Source: Rhodothermaceae bacterium (GTDB lineage: Bacteria; Bacteroidota; Rhodothermia; Balneolales; Cyclonatronaceae). From it: 47,291 bases of DNA. Below, piece by piece: positions 46,174 to 47,291 of the stretch; within the stretch, counting starts at the first letter, position 1, and each line of letters opens with the position of its first letter. The stretch lies in NCBI GenBank assembly GCA_020201275.1, contig JAIVHB010000129.1, positions 11,255 through 58,545 on the forward strand, given 5' to 3'. The position numbers and the translations under genes were made by a program. A model generated the notes under the pieces. The model was not told the DNA's origin. It did not search any database and saw nothing but the letters and a program-made list of their open reading frames with translations.

Positions 46174-46578
46174 ATGCTGGTTACTGTTGCCACATATAAC
46201 CAGATTTATCTGGCCGATCTTGATAAAGCCAGGCTGCTCGACCACGACATCCCCTGCGTAATCCAGGATCAGAATATGGTGGGCATGAATCTGTTTTATT
46301 CAAATGCTGTTGGCGGAATTAAACTGCAGGTTCCTGATCTTCACGTCCAGCAGGCACACGATATCCTGAACGGTTACGAAGAGAAGGAAAGTGGTATTTC
46401 CATATTTCCCGTATGCCCCGTATGCAGATCGGAGGATGTACTACCAAAGCGCTATAACTCCATTGTACTCATACTGAGCTTCGTTCTCTTTGGAGGTCAG
46501 ACCCTTTTTTCTACAGCAGATTCCCGGTACCGCTGCCAGAGTTGTGGCAATATCTGGGATATGGCCGGCGACGACTGA
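46174..46578 (+). CDS. DUF2007-type protein with C-terminal zinc ribbon
   Basis: 134 aa. N-terminal half resembles DUF2007, a small signalling-like fold (VTVATYNQIYLADLDKARLL, DIPCVIQDQNMVGMN, GGIKLQVPDLHVQQAHDIL). The C-terminal half has two CxxC-type pairs, CPVCRS and CQSCG, flanking a hydrophobic segment (SIVLILSFVLFGGQTLF), as in a zinc ribbon interrupted by a short membrane-like stretch. It starts 3 bp after the carboxyltransferase stop. The function is unknown. Confidence 0.8.
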   Translation: MLVTVATYNQIYLADLDKARLLDHDIPCVIQDQNMVGMNLFYSNAVGGIKLQVPDLHVQQAHDILNGYEEKESGISIFPVCPVCRSEDVLPKRYNSIVLILSFVLFGGQTLFSTADSRYRCQSCGNIWDMAGDD

Positions 46579-46580
46579 AG

Positions 46581-46614
46581 ACTACGATGACTATGTATGA
46601 CTATGTATGACTAT
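46581..46614 (+). repeat. 10-bp tandem repeat at a start region
   Basis: The unit CTATGTATGA occurs at 46591-46600 and 46601-46610, with partial copies on both sides. The ATG used for the next gene (46607-46609) lies in the second copy. Because 10 is not a multiple of 3, gain or loss of a unit would change which upstream ATG is in frame. Confidence 0.75.
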
Positions 46615-47038
46615 AATGCCTGATGACTACGATGAAAAAGTGCTGTTTCCTAAACTTTTGTTTGTTTTTCCCCTGCTATTTGTACTAATATCGTGCGAAA
46701 AGCCACTTGACACAGTAGTTGATATTTCCGGCCGATGGACCGGTACGGTTACCAATTTCGTTGACATAGGCGACGGATCAACTCCTATTACCATACTCTT
46801 CGAACAGGACGAAGAACTGCTGGCAGGAGTGCTTACCACAGGCCTCGGAGACCGTTATGAGTTTACAGGCAGTATTTTGAGAGATGACATCTTCTTTTAC
46901 TGGCGAAACAGTGTTGATGAGATCGATCACCGGTTTACTGGACTGTTTATGGGCAGAACCATTTCAGGTACCTGGCGAATGGGCGATACGAAATCATTTG
47001 AGACACTGAGAGACGGTCAGTGGACAATAACCCGATAA
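46607..47038 (+). CDS. Small lipoprotein of unknown function
   Basis: 143 aa as drawn. The frame contains a lipoprotein signal (VLFPKLLFVFPLLFVLISC) followed by a beta-rich domain with ISGRWTGTVTNFVD, ITILFEQDEELLAGVLTTG and ISGTWRMGDTKSFETL, typical of small lipocalin-like secreted domains. The polar stretch MTIMPDDYDEK before the signal is unusual. A GTG at the Val of VLFPK could be the real start, in which case the signal would be tidy. Confidence 0.65.
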   Translation: MTIMPDDYDEKVLFPKLLFVFPLLFVLISCEKPLDTVVDISGRWTGTVTNFVDIGDGSTPITILFEQDEELLAGVLTTGLGDRYEFTGSILRDDIFFYWRNSVDEIDHRFTGLFMGRTISGTWRMGDTKSFETLRDGQWTITR

Positions 47039-47125
47039 GAACCAGCATCGGCGATTTTGACAACCCCCGTTACCGGAACCAGAATAATTTACTAGCGGAT
47101 AGGCTCAATCTCTGCCTGACGGAGA

Positions 47126-47291
47126 TCAGAATGCTTCGCCAAAAGTGAGATAAAAGCCACTTACCCCTTTCCCCACGCCATAATCGATACGCAGGTTGGT
47201 TGTATCATTTTTATTCAGGTTAAATCGCAGACCCACTCCAGCGGCATACTTCGGATCTGTTACACTGAAGTCACTAAACCGTGACCACACC
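47126..47291 (-). CDS. C-terminal end of an outer-membrane beta-barrel protein (partial)
   Basis: The last 55 codons of a gene that continues beyond the window, stop at 47126-47128. The sequence VTDPKYAAGVGLRFNLNKND, LRIDYGVGKGVSGFYLTFGE and AF ends in Phe, with alternating hydrophobic strands as in the last strands of BamA/TamA-type (surface antigen D15) barrels of Bacteroidota. The family assignment is tentative because only the C-terminus is visible. Confidence 0.6.
   Translation of the reverse strand, partial: VWSRFSDFSVTDPKYAAGVGLRFNLNKNDTTNLRIDYGVGKGVSGFYLTFGEAF

Overview
The window looks like chromosomal DNA of a Bacteroidota-superphylum bacterium, most likely Balneolota/Rhodothermota. 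The reasons are a SusC/SusD pair, many lipoproteins, type IX-type C-terminal sorting domains carrying the N-Y-P-N-P-F-N-P signature (two genes), Shine-Dalgarno sequences at only a few starts, and ordinary housekeeping genes. No phage, insertion sequence, integrase or CRISPR array was seen.

Layout. (1) 34-9353, minus strand: one apparent operon, read from right to left as susC, susD, three tandem DUF1343/NamZ-type exo-N-acetylmuramidase lipoproteins and a DUF2233/NAGPA-type phosphodiester glycosidase. I read it as a scavenging locus for peptidoglycan or cell-wall glycans. The last namZ copy lacks the family C-terminus. (2) 9629-15387, plus strand: histidine operon hisG-hisD-hisC-(54-codon ORF)-hisB-hisH-hisA, preceded by a possible leader peptide with tandem His codons. 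hisF-hisIE lie 6.3 kb further on (21716-23113), so the operon is split. hisB keeps its dehydratase domain but only a shrunken, apparently inactive remnant of the phosphatase domain. (3) 15562-21659: DUF4139 protein, outer-membrane barrel with a coiled coil and a SPOR-like domain, class-3-type aldehyde dehydrogenase, small lipoprotein and EEP-family phosphatase, all lying between the two his blocks. (4) 23285-26861: tRNA-Pro(CGG), gapA, RocA-type pyrroline-5-carboxylate dehydrogenase, DUF2721 protein. (5) 27125-32432: DUF1800 gene, its DUF1501 partner broken by a frameshift/deletion, and two tandem WG-repeat lipoproteins, the first also frameshifted. (6) 32442-35605, minus strand: ankyrin protein, then the operon HU-ruvX-def-fmt. 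(7) 35606-38281: AT-rich spacer with hairpins and a stand-alone lipoprotein-signal ORF, then a DUF285/PARCEL repeat surface protein with about 20 units of 72 bp. (8) 38300-42436, minus strand: RelA/SpoT, M29 aminopeptidase and an orphan CcmA-like ATPase. (9) 42529-47038, plus strand: a large acidic low-complexity protein with repeated short motifs, acyl-CoA carboxylase carboxyltransferase subunit, DUF2007/zinc-ribbon protein and a small lipoprotein. The window ends inside a minus-strand outer-membrane barrel gene.

The points most worth following are the SusCD-NamZ3-NAGPA locus, the HisB pseudo-phosphatase domain with the coupled small ORF before it, the two adjacent broken secreted genes, and the PARCEL array. 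All functional names come from reading motifs by eye. No database search or structure prediction was run.
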